From assembly GCA_021789995.1 (NCBI GenBank), contig JAJYIQ010000001.1:62001-126000 (forward strand): a DNA stretch of 64,000 nucleotides. The letters run 5' to 3'. The notes beneath the pieces are model-generated. The model made no database searches and was not told the DNA's origin. It saw only the letters and a program-made list of their open reading frames with translations. The DNA is from a bacterium. GTDB lineage: Bacteria; Patescibacteriota; Microgenomatia; UBA1406; GWC2-37-13. The translations under genes were made by a program, and so were the position numbers. Shown here in pieces: positions 1-6,784 of this stretch; the stretch's first letter is position 1, and each line of letters starts with the position of its first letter.

Positions 1-216
1 ATTATCGTCGGATTTTTAGCGGGAAAACTTATCGGCGTTGTGCTTTCCGCCTTTGCCGTTTTTAAAGGTGTCGGGTTTATTGACGTTTCAACCATTCCCT
101 TGCCGTTTGCCATTCTGGTCATGTTCCTCTCGCTTCTAGTCGGGGTGACCACCGGCATTTATCCGGCCAAACGGGCAACAAAAATTTCCGCACTTAATGC
201 CTTACGGTATGAATAA
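1..216 (+). CDS. ABC transporter permease, C-terminal end (MacB/FtsX type), partial
   Basis: This is the last 71 residues of a membrane protein whose start lies left of the window. It shows one clear hydrophobic segment (ILVMFLSLLVGVTTGIYPA) and ends in ...KRATKISALNALRYE. This tail is the usual C-terminus of MacB/FtsX-family permeases, where the last transmembrane helix is followed by a YPAxRAAxxxPxxALRYE motif. Such permeases pair with a cytoplasmic ATPase and drive export or lipoprotein release across the membrane. The substrate cannot be told from this fragment. The stop codon overlaps the start of the next gene. Confidence 0.8.
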   Translation: MIVGFLAGKLIGVVLSAFAVFKGVGFIDVSTIPLPFAILVMFLSLLVGVTTGIYPAKRATKISALNALRYE

Positions 217-472
217 CATCACAACCAAAATTCGTAACCTGTTTCGTAAAGAAAAATCGGTCAATGGAGCAAAAAATCCAAAACGTATGTACAGTATTGC
301 CGAGGCCTCGGAAATTACCGGAGTCGGAAAAAGTACCATATATGCGCTGGTCAAGTCGGGAACAATTCCATCGCTTCAACTGCAGGAGCACGGAAATTTC
401 CGCATCGCAGATACAGAGTTAGAGCATATTAAAGCGCTTACTGCATCATCGTCTTTGCCGGAAAAGCTGTAG
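209..472 (+). CDS. Small helix-turn-helix DNA-binding protein (excisionase/MerR-like)
   Basis: An 87-residue protein. I chose the ATG at 209, which overlaps the stop of the ABC permease (ATGAATAA), over an in-frame ATG 12 bases upstream. Residues about 27-75 carry a MerR/excisionase-type winged HTH: MYSIAEASEITGVGKSTIYALVK, then a segment with IPSLQLQEHGNFRI leading into a last helix. The family binds DNA at recombination sites or promoters. The translational overlap suggests co-expression with the permease and a role in its regulation. A phage excisionase role is possible but no integrase is visible. Confidence 0.65.
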   Translation: MNNITTKIRNLFRKEKSVNGAKNPKRMYSIAEASEITGVGKSTIYALVKSGTIPSLQLQEHGNFRIADTELEHIKALTASSSLPEKL

Positions 473-726
473 GGATAACTCCGGTGAATGATATAAATCC
501 TTTTATTTTAGAGAAAAAGTACCGCAATGATCCTTCGTATATTATTGTATAGCAACGTTTTTTTAATCTGCATAAAACCCACCTTTTGATAGATGTTTTG
601 AGAACCCGCGATATAATTAGAAGGCAGGACAGGACAAAGCAGATTAAGCGTGTAAAGCCATAATGAGTTCAAATTTAATATTATCTGTTGCTATTTACGC
701 TATAATGCTGTACTATTTACGCAACC
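473..726. other. Intergenic stretch upstream of lexA
   Basis: No credible gene of normal size. A GTG-initiated 22-codon frame (484-552, encoding NDINPFILEKKYRNDPSYIIV and then a stop) reads like the beginning of a lost gene, but this is weak. The right end holds the lexA promoter and a direct repeat, listed separately. The base composition turns AT-rich from here to about 4.0 kb. Confidence 0.4.
691..722 (+). promoter_or_regulatory. lexA promoter with direct-repeat operator candidate
   Basis: A perfect -10 box TATAAT lies at 701-706, 20 bases before the lexA ATG. It is bracketed by two exact copies of CTATTTACGC at 691-700 and 713-722, centres 22 bases (about two helical turns) apart. No good -35 is visible. 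The arrangement fits autorepression by LexA binding a direct repeat, as known for some non-Gram-positive LexA lineages. The binding itself is inference. Confidence 0.5.
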
Positions 727-1353
727 ATGAAAAAGACATTAACTGCCGCTCAAAAAAGGGTTATCGCTGTGATCCAAGATCTCTCTCGAAAGATGGGACA
801 TTCACCCACACTTGAGGAATTAAGAGTGGCACTTAAACTGGCTAGTACCAGTTCCGTTCAGCGTCATATTGAAGCCCTACGAAAGAAAGGGGTCATAACT
901 GGAGAGAAACATCAGGCCCGAAATATCGAACTTAATATCGAGTTAGAGCAAACGGTTAATATCCCTGTAGTTGGTAACGTTGCTTGTGGTGTTCCTATTT
1001 TGGCCGTCCAGAACATTGTAGCCTATATCCCCTATAAGAAATCACTACTGCATGGTAGAAGCGCCGATGACTATTTTTTTCTTAAAGCTGTTGGAGACAG
1101 TATGAATGCTTCCTCTCCAATAATTAATGATGGCGACTATGTCCTTGTAAAAAAGCAGAGTGTTGCCGTCCCAGGTCAAAGAGTTGTTGCGTTAATAGGA
1201 GACGAGGCCACTATTAAGAAGTTTAAAAAGGCTAATAATCACTATATTCTTGAGCCAGAGTCTACTAACTCTACCAATAAACCAATTTACGTATTTGCAG
1301 ATTTGTTTATTCAGGGAATTGTACAAGATGTAATCAAGAAAGGAGGGGAATAA
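727..1353 (+). CDS. lexA: LexA repressor, SOS regulator with S24 self-cleaving domain
   Basis: A 208-residue protein of the length and two-domain plan usual for LexA. Residues 1-70 form the winged HTH (LTAAQKRVIAVIQDLS ... SPTLEELRVALKLASTSSVQRHIEALRKKGVI). Residues 78-205 form the S24 peptidase domain. The self-cleavage bond would be Cys87-Gly88 (VACGVP) rather than the Ala-Gly of E. coli. The nucleophile is Ser125 in GDSM and the general base Lys164 in ATIKKF. LexA represses DNA-damage genes until RecA filaments trigger cleavage. It heads an AT-rich run of five small or defence-like genes with tight spacing, so it may control that island rather than a genome-wide SOS response. Confidence 0.9.
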   Translation: MKKTLTAAQKRVIAVIQDLSRKMGHSPTLEELRVALKLASTSSVQRHIEALRKKGVITGEKHQARNIELNIELEQTVNIPVVGNVACGVPILAVQNIVAYIPYKKSLLHGRSADDYFFLKAVGDSMNASSPIINDGDYVLVKKQSVAVPGQRVVALIGDEATIKKFKKANNHYILEPESTNSTNKPIYVFADLFIQGIVQDVIKKGGE

Positions 1354-1355
1354 AA

Positions 1356-1577
1356 ATGCCGTTAGGAAAACACAAAAAAACAAACGAAGGAACCATACGG
1401 AAAGAACGAGGCGATTCTTTAGTAAAAAACCTCAAACAAGATTATCCGGTCCTTGGAAAGTTTGACGGACGAACGAAACTAGAAACTTTACGAGATAGAT
1501 ATGGAGTAGATTCTCTTGATCAACTTTTGAAAAAGTTGAAAAAAAAATATGAGACTCAAAGACAACAAACTTTTTGA
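1356..1577 (+). CDS. Small basic hypothetical protein downstream of lexA
   Basis: 73 residues, starting two bases after the lexA stop behind a strong Shine-Dalgarno (AAGGAGGGG), so it is translated with lexA. The protein is very lysine-rich (MPLGKHKKTNEGTIRKERGD at the N-terminus) with a C-terminal helix ending LLKKLKKKYETQRQQTF. No family is recognised. The last codons contain a run of nine A (1539-1547) where the next frame begins. A short basic protein after a repressor could be a DNA-binding partner, but that is a guess. Confidence 0.6.
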   Translation: MPLGKHKKTNEGTIRKERGDSLVKNLKQDYPVLGKFDGRTKLETLRDRYGVDSLDQLLKKLKKKYETQRQQTF

Positions 1578-1812
1578 ACTGCCAGAGCTTATGGGTGGTT
1601 CTTTTAGTGGGATAGATAGATTAGAAATCCCATACAATATTCTCATACTAAGAAAGGTATTACAACGAGATGATAACGGAGATATTGAACTGGGTTGCAA
1701 AGCAAATGACGGCCCAGAGGAGAAAAGAGGCGGAGTACGTTTTACTATTGATGACCGAGCAAGAAAGATCAACTATTTCATTGGTTTCAACAACAAATTG
1801 GTAAAGATATAG
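1549..1812 (+). CDS. Small hypothetical protein overlapping the preceding frame
   Basis: 87 residues in the +1 frame relative to the preceding ORF, overlapping it by 29 bases. There is no Shine-Dalgarno before its ATG; instead the A9 run directly precedes it. Loss of one A, or +1 slippage on this run, would fuse the two frames into a single protein of about 150 residues. The sequence (LFELPELMGGSFSGIDRLEI, then a KRGGVRFTIDDRARKINYFI stretch) looks like a compact beta-rich domain. No family is recognised. It may be a real coupled gene or the second half of a frameshifted one. Confidence 0.45.
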   Translation: MRLKDNKLFELPELMGGSFSGIDRLEIPYNILILRKVLQRDDNGDIELGCKANDGPEEKRGGVRFTIDDRARKINYFIGFNNKLVKI

Positions 1813-1855
1813 AAACTATTTATGAATGTGACTTTAGTTTCGGAGGTGAGGTTAT

Positions 1856-2008
1856 ATGAAAAAATGCCCAAAGTGTAAATCTGAAATGTTTATAAGTATG
1901 GAACCCAAAGTGGCAAATCTTGCCAATAGCAACAGCAAGTTCCCATATCAATCTGAGTACTGGCGTTGCAGTAATAAGAAATGCAGTTATAAGGAAAAAT
2001 CAACTTAA
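1856..2008 (+). CDS. 50-residue zinc-ribbon protein
   Basis: A short gene with a good ribosome site (GGAGGTGAG) six bases before its ATG. The protein starts MKKCPKCKSEM and ends WRCSNKKCSYKEKST. The two CxxC-like knuckles (CPKC near residue 4 and CSNKKC near residue 39) are the pattern of a zinc ribbon. Such mini-ribbons often act as nucleic-acid-binding or partner subunits. It sits five bases before the Shedu-like gene and shares its strand and base composition, so it is probably part of the same transcription unit. Confidence 0.65.
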   Translation: MKKCPKCKSEMFISMEPKVANLANSNSKFPYQSEYWRCSNKKCSYKEKST

Positions 2009-2013
2009 ACATT

Positions 2014-3396
2014 ATGCCTGTAAAAACTTTAGCAAAATTCATTTACGATTCATTGATAGCTGCAAACTGGCCTGGGATTGAATTAGACGAAGAGAAACAA
2101 ACTGTTAAGATCCCCAATGGGGAGATTTTGACGTTAAATAAAAGCCAATATCAACTTAACTTTTACTGGTATTCATTTGACAACAGAACATATTCTCAGA
2201 GAGAAAGGTATGCCCAGATAATTTTTCCAAAAGATTTTGACATAAGAAATTTCATTTTTTTCAAAAGAAACGGCAGCTATAAATTATCCCATGAACAGCA
2301 ATTTAAAAATATTCTTAATCCTTTAGGTAGAGACATCAAAAAGGTAAAACTGAATCCTGAATACAAAGGGTTAAAATTCTATAAGAATCTTTTAATTCTT
2401 CCCACTACAATATTTCTTCAGGCAATGACCGATGCGGAATATGTTTATAAGAAAAGTGCTTCGTATCGGAGCTCTACTGAAAACTATTTGTCCAATCTAA
2501 AATCACATGATTACAGTAGAAACGTCAGAAATAGAACAACTTATTTAGAAAAGGGAGAATTTGATTTTTTAGTTGACCGTTTATACATTAAATCAAAGAA
2601 GAAAAAAAATGATTTTTTAAAATATCTAGATGGCAACGACCTTAAGGCTATCGAACTATTAATTACAAAATTGCTCCGACTAGATGTATTATCAGACGAT
2701 TTTTTAAGGAGATTAAATGATTATTTTATTAAAGAACGTTTGAGAGATATTATTCAAATTGGTAGAAGCATTTTATCTCTTAAAACCACAAATCTTCAAA
2801 CCACTGCTGCGAGGCAGGTTCTTGCAAATATGGGTATTACAGAAACTGGACAGCTTGAATCTGTCTGGCAAAGATACTTTGAAAAAAACCTACTCTACTT
2901 GATATTTACATATAAAAAAATCTTTTCAAAAATCCAACTTAAAGACGTAGAAGGTGATAAGAAATATCCTGACTTTATTGGAATAAATCATTACAATGGA
3001 TTAGATATCATTGAGATAAAAACTCATCTTAAAAACGCATTGATTTGGGATAATAGCCACAGGAATTTTTATTTTTCCCCAGAAATGAGTAAGGCCATCG
3101 TTCAAACGACTAATTATATCGACGCCATAGTTCAGTCCAGATTTCAGAACACTGATGATCAGATGAAAATAACTCAATTTACTGATGAGGAGAATTTATA
3201 TCATCCAAGAGGAATTATTGTAATTTCTTCACAAGCGAAATTGTCTACAAAGGTAGATGAAGGTGAAAAACTTAAGAGAGATTTTACAAAATTAAGAAAC
3301 AGCTTGCACAACATAGAGATCTTAACATTCGATGAAATAATAAATATTGCCGATGAATATATTAAAAATATTATACCGGAGGTGACTAATGGATAA
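2014..3396 (+). CDS. Shedu-like (SduA, DUF4263) anti-phage nuclease candidate
   Basis: 460 residues. The C-terminal part (about 280-450) carries a PD-(D/E)xK nuclease core of the Shedu/DUF4263 kind: an entry helix with ESVWQRYFEKNLLYLIF, then YPDFIGIN with Asp320, then GLDIIEIKTH with Glu334 and Lys336, then a helix with the conserved Gln (MSKAIVQTTNYIDAI, Gln364). The last segment (RGIIVISSQA ... NIEILTFDEII) matches the strand-helix end of that fold. The N-terminal 270 residues have no recognised domain; in Shedu proteins this part is variable and thought to sense the trigger. The family degrades nucleic acid during phage infection. The gene is AT-rich, lies after lexA and a zinc-ribbon peptide, and overlaps the next gene by eight bases. 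Confidence 0.75.
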   Translation: MPVKTLAKFIYDSLIAANWPGIELDEEKQTVKIPNGEILTLNKSQYQLNFYWYSFDNRTYSQRERYAQIIFPKDFDIRNFIFFKRNGSYKLSHEQQFKNILNPLGRDIKKVKLNPEYKGLKFYKNLLILPTTIFLQAMTDAEYVYKKSASYRSSTENYLSNLKSHDYSRNVRNRTTYLEKGEFDFLVDRLYIKSKKKKNDFLKYLDGNDLKAIELLITKLLRLDVLSDDFLRRLNDYFIKERLRDIIQIGRSILSLKTTNLQTTAARQVLANMGITETGQLESVWQRYFEKNLLYLIFTYKKIFSKIQLKDVEGDKKYPDFIGINHYNGLDIIEIKTHLKNALIWDNSHRNFYFSPEMSKAIVQTTNYIDAIVQSRFQNTDDQMKITQFTDEENLYHPRGIIVISSQAKLSTKVDEGEKLKRDFTKLRNSLHNIEILTFDEIINIADEYIKNIIPEVTNG

Positions 3397-3703
3397 CTTA
3401 ATTGACCAAAAAATGAAGAATGTTTTAAAGAATCTTAGAGAAGCTCATACTCACTCTGAAAAGTTCTGTGCCAAGCAGTTAAACCCGGGAGAACCAGTTA
3501 AACCAATGGATATTTATGATATGGCTTTAGCATTTGAAAGCGAACAAAGACTTTTAATTGACTTGGAGCTAGTGCGAAGTGAGAAATATCCAGATTGGTA
3601 TACGCCAGAAAAAGTAGAATCATTGAGAAAAGAACGGGATCGATTGACTCATAGAATTCGTGCTTGGCAAAATAGACAATTTCCAAGTCAATATAAAGAC
3701 TAG
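3389..3703 (+). CDS. Small helical protein coupled to the Shedu-like nuclease
   Basis: 104 residues, overlapping the nuclease gene by eight bases and preceded by GGAGGTG, so the two are translationally coupled. The sequence is hydrophilic and almost all alpha-helical. Its last third (EKVESLRKERDRLTHRIRAWQNRQF) looks like a coiled coil. No family is recognised. Shedu systems are normally single-gene, so a dedicated partner would be unusual. It could be a regulatory, inhibitory or immunity subunit; the sequence does not say which. Confidence 0.6.
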   Translation: MDNLIDQKMKNVLKNLREAHTHSEKFCAKQLNPGEPVKPMDIYDMALAFESEQRLLIDLELVRSEKYPDWYTPEKVESLRKERDRLTHRIRAWQNRQFPSQYKD

Positions 3704-3880
3704 CTAATCATTTCGATCTGAGTCATTTTATTTTTTTAAAACATAAACAATAGAGCTTAATTATATGATAGTATTAGGTAATTTTTTTATCAAAATTTTT
3801 TAAATCTATCATCAAAGCTTGTAGAAAAACTTCTTAAGTCTCCGCAATTTTAGTTTAGCTCGTCACAACGTTAGAAACTA

Positions 3881-3909
3881 TTGAATTTTGTAATAGTTAG
3901 GTGTAATAT
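3881..3909 (+). promoter_or_regulatory. Sigma-70-type promoter of the secretion cluster leader
   Basis: A -35 box TTGAAT at 3881-3886 and a -10 box TAATAT at 3904-3909 are separated by exactly 17 bases. Transcription would begin near 3916. The short transcript then meets a terminator-like hairpin before the pilin gene. Confidence 0.6.
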
Positions 3910-3937
3910 AGGAGACAATTATAAGTTACTTTTCGAC

Positions 3938-3960
3938 ACTGCCACGTGGCGGTATTTTTT
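3938..3960 (+). terminator. Terminator-like hairpin (possible attenuator) before the pilin gene
   Basis: ACTGCC (3938-3943), loop ACGT, GGCGGT (3948-3953), then an A and six T. This is the form of an intrinsic terminator. It lies about 25-45 bases after the predicted start of transcription and about 50 bases before the pilin start, so it would release a very short RNA unless it is read through. Confidence 0.6.
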
Positions 3961-4009
3961 GTACGAATTTTCAAAAAATAAGTTTTTAAAAGAGAGGGGG
4001 TGGAAAGTT

Positions 4010-4360
4010 ATGAAGAAAATCACTGCGCTTAACATACTTATCACACTTTCAATGCTTACCGTTGCCAGTCCCGTTTTTGCCGACACCGCCGGTGTTACCC
4101 AGATCCAAACCTTCATCCAAAGCGTCATCCAGGTCTTAGTCACGTTAGCAGGACTTGTGTCTGCCGCTTTTTTTGTGTGGGGAGGGTTCGGATATATCAC
4201 GAGTTCCGGCAATCCGGAAGCGCTTGATAAGTCCAAGAAAACCATTTTGTATTCAGCAATCGGATTGACAGTCGTTTTGGGGGCGTTTGTCCTCTCAAAC
4301 ATTGTCTCCCAGCTGGCCGGAACAGCGTTTGGTACCAGTACCACGGCTGTTACCCATTAA
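4010..4360 (+). CDS. VirB2/TrbC-like pilin
   Basis: 116 residues. I chose the ATG at 4010 because it follows GAGAGGGGGTGG and opens a proper signal peptide (residues 1-24, cut after ...ASPVFA). The mature protein has two transmembrane helices (about 37-60 and 80-103) joined by a polar loop with SSGNPEALDKSKKT. This is the plan of VirB2/TrbC pilins, which assemble into the conjugation or DNA-uptake pilus of type IV secretion systems. It is the first gene of a colinear cluster with PrgI and VirB4 homologues. CPR bacteria often carry such clusters, whose actual substrate is unknown. Confidence 0.8.
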   Translation: MKKITALNILITLSMLTVASPVFADTAGVTQIQTFIQSVIQVLVTLAGLVSAAFFVWGGFGYITSSGNPEALDKSKKTILYSAIGLTVVLGAFVLSNIVSQLAGTAFGTSTTAVTH

Positions 4361-4381
4361 ATTGTTCCCATTGGTCAATGT

Positions 4382-5680
4382 ATGATGAAACGAATAGCCT
4401 ATTATTCTGTTTGGATTTTTGCCATTCTTTTATTCCTGCCCCATCCTGTTTTGGCCGTAACGACCAGCTCGCAGATTACCCAGTACACCAGTGATACCTT
4501 AAACATCATCACCCTTATTGCTTCGGCTGCCGCGGTCTTTTTTCTGGTTAAAGGCGGCTACCAGTACATGACCTCAACAGGAAAACCCGAAGGAATAGAA
4601 AGTGCCAAGAAGACAATCAAGAATGCGCTTATCGGTTTGGTTATTGTGTTATCCGCCGCTTTTATCGTTTCCGTTTTTAACGGCGCTCTTTCCGGTCCGG
4701 CTACCGGATCTGGCGCGCCGAACGTCTCCTTAACCCCCATCCAGTCGGTCAAACCCAATGACGGCTTGACCCAGGTATTGATCGATGCGGTTTCTTCTTT
4801 TATCCAAAACATCGTTGAGTCAGCCACCAGCCCGATTGTCAACGGGATTATTGGTTACTTGACGACCACCCCGAGCGTTTTGCAAAACCAAACGATCGTC
4901 AATTTTTGGCTGGTCATCTTGGGGATTACCGATTCCCTGTTTGTTGTCATTGTCGCTCTTTTAGGACTTCATTTTATGAGCGCCACCAGTTTTGGGTATG
5001 ATGAAGTGGAATTATCCCAGCTTCTTCCGAAAATCGGCCTGGCATTTTTAGGCGCCAATGTTTCCTTATTCTTAGCCGATTACGTCATCCAAACCGCCAA
5101 CGCCATGGTAACCACCGTTTTAAACGCTACCGGCGGGTTAACCAGCGCCTGGGTCATAGACGCCATAAACCCGGCGACTTTCATTACCGGCACGACCCCC
5201 CTTATTACCCTGGTGTTTCTCATTCTTTTTCTCATTATCGCGATCGTCCTTCTTTTTATGTATATCGGCCGCCTCATCATGATTTCCTTAGGAGCAGTCT
5301 TGTCGCCTTTGGTATTTCTTCTTTCGATTGTCCCTAAGTTTTCCGATTTTGCCGAGATTGCGGTCAAAAGCTATTTTGTCACGGTCTTTGTCGTTTTTGT
5401 CCATGTGGTGGTTATCCAGCTCGCCTCCTCATTTCTTATCCTTCCCAGCCAGTCGGGCAATTCCCTGGTTTCCATTGCGGTTGCCATCGGGCTTTTCTTA
5501 ACCCTTCTGAAAGTACCGCAGCTTATGATGCAAATGGTCTTTTATACCTCAGCCAACCGGGTCCTGAGGAAGCTTGGTCACCAGGTCATGAATGTGATGA
5601 GTACGGACAATAGCTCCTCAGCCACTCGGGAAGCGACCCAAACGGCTGTCAAAACGCCAAGAAAGGTGGTGGCCGCATGA
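4382..5680 (+). CDS. Fused pilin-like plus VirB6/TrbL-like polytopic membrane protein
   Basis: 432 residues. The first 105 residues repeat the plan of the preceding pilin: a signal peptide (ends ...PHPVLA), a helix, a polar loop with STGKPEGIESAKKTIKNA, and a second helix. Residues 140-400 hold about six further membrane helices of VirB6/TrbL type, with the long polar loop TANAMVTTVLNATGGLTSAW between them. VirB6-class proteins form the inner-membrane channel of type IV secretion machines. The N-terminal pilin-like half suggests a gene fusion or duplication of the neighbour. The C-terminal tail is cytoplasmic and Ser/Thr-rich. It overlaps the PrgI gene by four bases (ATGA). Confidence 0.75.
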   Translation: MMKRIAYYSVWIFAILLFLPHPVLAVTTSSQITQYTSDTLNIITLIASAAAVFFLVKGGYQYMTSTGKPEGIESAKKTIKNALIGLVIVLSAAFIVSVFNGALSGPATGSGAPNVSLTPIQSVKPNDGLTQVLIDAVSSFIQNIVESATSPIVNGIIGYLTTTPSVLQNQTIVNFWLVILGITDSLFVVIVALLGLHFMSATSFGYDEVELSQLLPKIGLAFLGANVSLFLADYVIQTANAMVTTVLNATGGLTSAWVIDAINPATFITGTTPLITLVFLILFLIIAIVLLFMYIGRLIMISLGAVLSPLVFLLSIVPKFSDFAEIAVKSYFVTVFVVFVHVVVIQLASSFLILPSQSGNSLVSIAVAIGLFLTLLKVPQLMMQMVFYTSANRVLRKLGHQVMNVMSTDNSSSATREATQTAVKTPRKVVAA

Positions 5681-6192
5681 GAACGACCGTCATTCCGGCA
5701 CAGATTACGACGGTTGAGGATAAAATCGCCGGCAACCTGAACTTAACCCAGATTTTGATTCTCATGGTGCCAGTTTTCTGGACGACCATCGTCTACACCC
5801 TGTTTGCCCCTACCATGCACCTGGCCTGGTACAAAATTCCCTTGGTCCTGGTGGTTCTTTTCCTTTGCCTGATTCTGTCTCTACGGGTCAAGGGAAAAGT
5901 CCTGGTCGAATGGATTGCGGTGCTTTTGCACTACTTCCTGCGGCCCAAATACTACCTGTACAACAAAAATGACGTGTACCTGAGGGATCTTGACCTACCG
6001 CGCGTGGAAAAGAAACCGGTAAAACGCTTTGCCTTAAAACCAGCCAAAAAATCAGCTAATACGCTGCTTCCCGTCGTAAGCATTGCAGATGTCGTCAAGC
6101 TCGAGCGGCTTATTGCTTCGCCCAAATACACCTTAAGTTTTAAATCCGGCAAGAAAGGAGGAGTCAATGTGGCTTTTGAACAGATCAAGTAA
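5677..6192 (+). CDS. PrgI family protein (VirB3-like)
   Basis: 171 residues. The N-terminus RTTVIPAQITTVEDKIAGNL followed by two close membrane helices (about 26-45 and 50-68) is the PrgI/VirB3 signature. The remainder is cytoplasmic and basic (KKPVKRFALKPAKKSAN). PrgI proteins sit next to VirB4 in Gram-positive and CPR secretion clusters and anchor the ATPase at the membrane. The gene overlaps both neighbours, and its ribosome site AAGGTGG lies within the end of the preceding gene, so it is translationally coupled. Confidence 0.85.
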   Translation: MRTTVIPAQITTVEDKIAGNLNLTQILILMVPVFWTTIVYTLFAPTMHLAWYKIPLVLVVLFLCLILSLRVKGKVLVEWIAVLLHYFLRPKYYLYNKNDVYLRDLDLPRVEKKPVKRFALKPAKKSANTLLPVVSIADVVKLERLIASPKYTLSFKSGKKGGVNVAFEQIK

Positions 6193-6784
6193 GGCTAGTA
6201 GCAGGCGCCAGATCAAGATCAAGGAAGTCAAAGACTCCATTTTGTGTCTGCCTAATAACCAATATCGCGTCATTTTGGAAACCTCCTCGATTAACTTCGA
6301 GCTGAAAAGCGAAGCGGAACAGGATGTTCTTATTGACTCCTTCCAAAATTTCCTCAATTCCTTGCCCTGCGAGCTTCAGATTGCCGTCCGGGTCAGGGAG
6401 GTTGACATTGATCATTACCTGGAAACCATTTCCCAAACCAAGAACCAAGAAAAGGAAACAGTCTACCAAAACCAGATCGAAAACTACTGCCAGTTTATAC
6501 GAAACGTGGTATCGGGCAACAAGATCCTCTCCCGCCGCTTTTATGTGGTTATCCCGTACCACCACCTGGAGAGAAATACCGACTTCCGGCTGATTACCGA
6601 ACAGATTAATTTGAACCGTGATATCGTACAGCGGGGACTGGAAAAGTTAGGCATGAAAGCCCGGCAGCTCAATAGCCTGGAAATCCTTGACCTTTTCTAT
6701 AGCTTCTATAACCCCGGACAGGTCAAAACCATGGCTCTTAAAGGCGAAACCATTAACATGCTTTTTCAACACAACTATGTTTAA
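6167..6784 (+). CDS. TraC/VirB4 N-terminal-like cytoplasmic protein
   Basis: 205 residues, starting behind AAAGGAGG and overlapping the PrgI gene by 26 bases. No membrane helix. The sequence (IKEVKDSILCLPNNQYRVIL, then VLIDSFQNFLNSLPCELQI, RRFYVVIPYH) matches the N-terminal region of TraC/VirB4-family ATPases, without a nucleotide-binding site. In many CPR and Gram-positive systems this domain is encoded apart from the motor domain. It would form a complex with the ATPase encoded next, whose start codon overlaps the end of this gene. Confidence 0.7.
   Translation: MWLLNRSSKASSRRQIKIKEVKDSILCLPNNQYRVILETSSINFELKSEAEQDVLIDSFQNFLNSLPCELQIAVRVREVDIDHYLETISQTKNQEKETVYQNQIENYCQFIRNVVSGNKILSRRFYVVIPYHHLERNTDFRLITEQINLNRDIVQRGLEKLGMKARQLNSLEILDLFYSFYNPGQVKTMALKGETINMLFQHNYV

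Larger units (their letters stand above)
3704..4009. other. Intergenic region with leader RNA ahead of the secretion cluster
   Basis: 306 bases without a protein gene. The left half is simple AT-rich sequence. The right half holds a strong promoter and a terminator-like hairpin, both listed separately. A frame from 3881 that reads into the pilin gene is not believed to be coding, because the pilin has its own start, ribosome site and signal peptide. Confidence 0.6.

Noticed and set aside
1531-1547. Possible terminator CAACTTTT/AAAAGTTG within the small ORF
   Set aside because: The tract after the stem is A on the plus strand, and on the minus strand the T-run would come before the stem, so it cannot terminate in either direction.
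3881-4009. Extended reading frame ahead of the pilin (159 residues in all)
   Set aside because: The extension crosses the promoter and the terminator-like hairpin, and the pilin ATG at 4010 has its own ribosome site and signal peptide.
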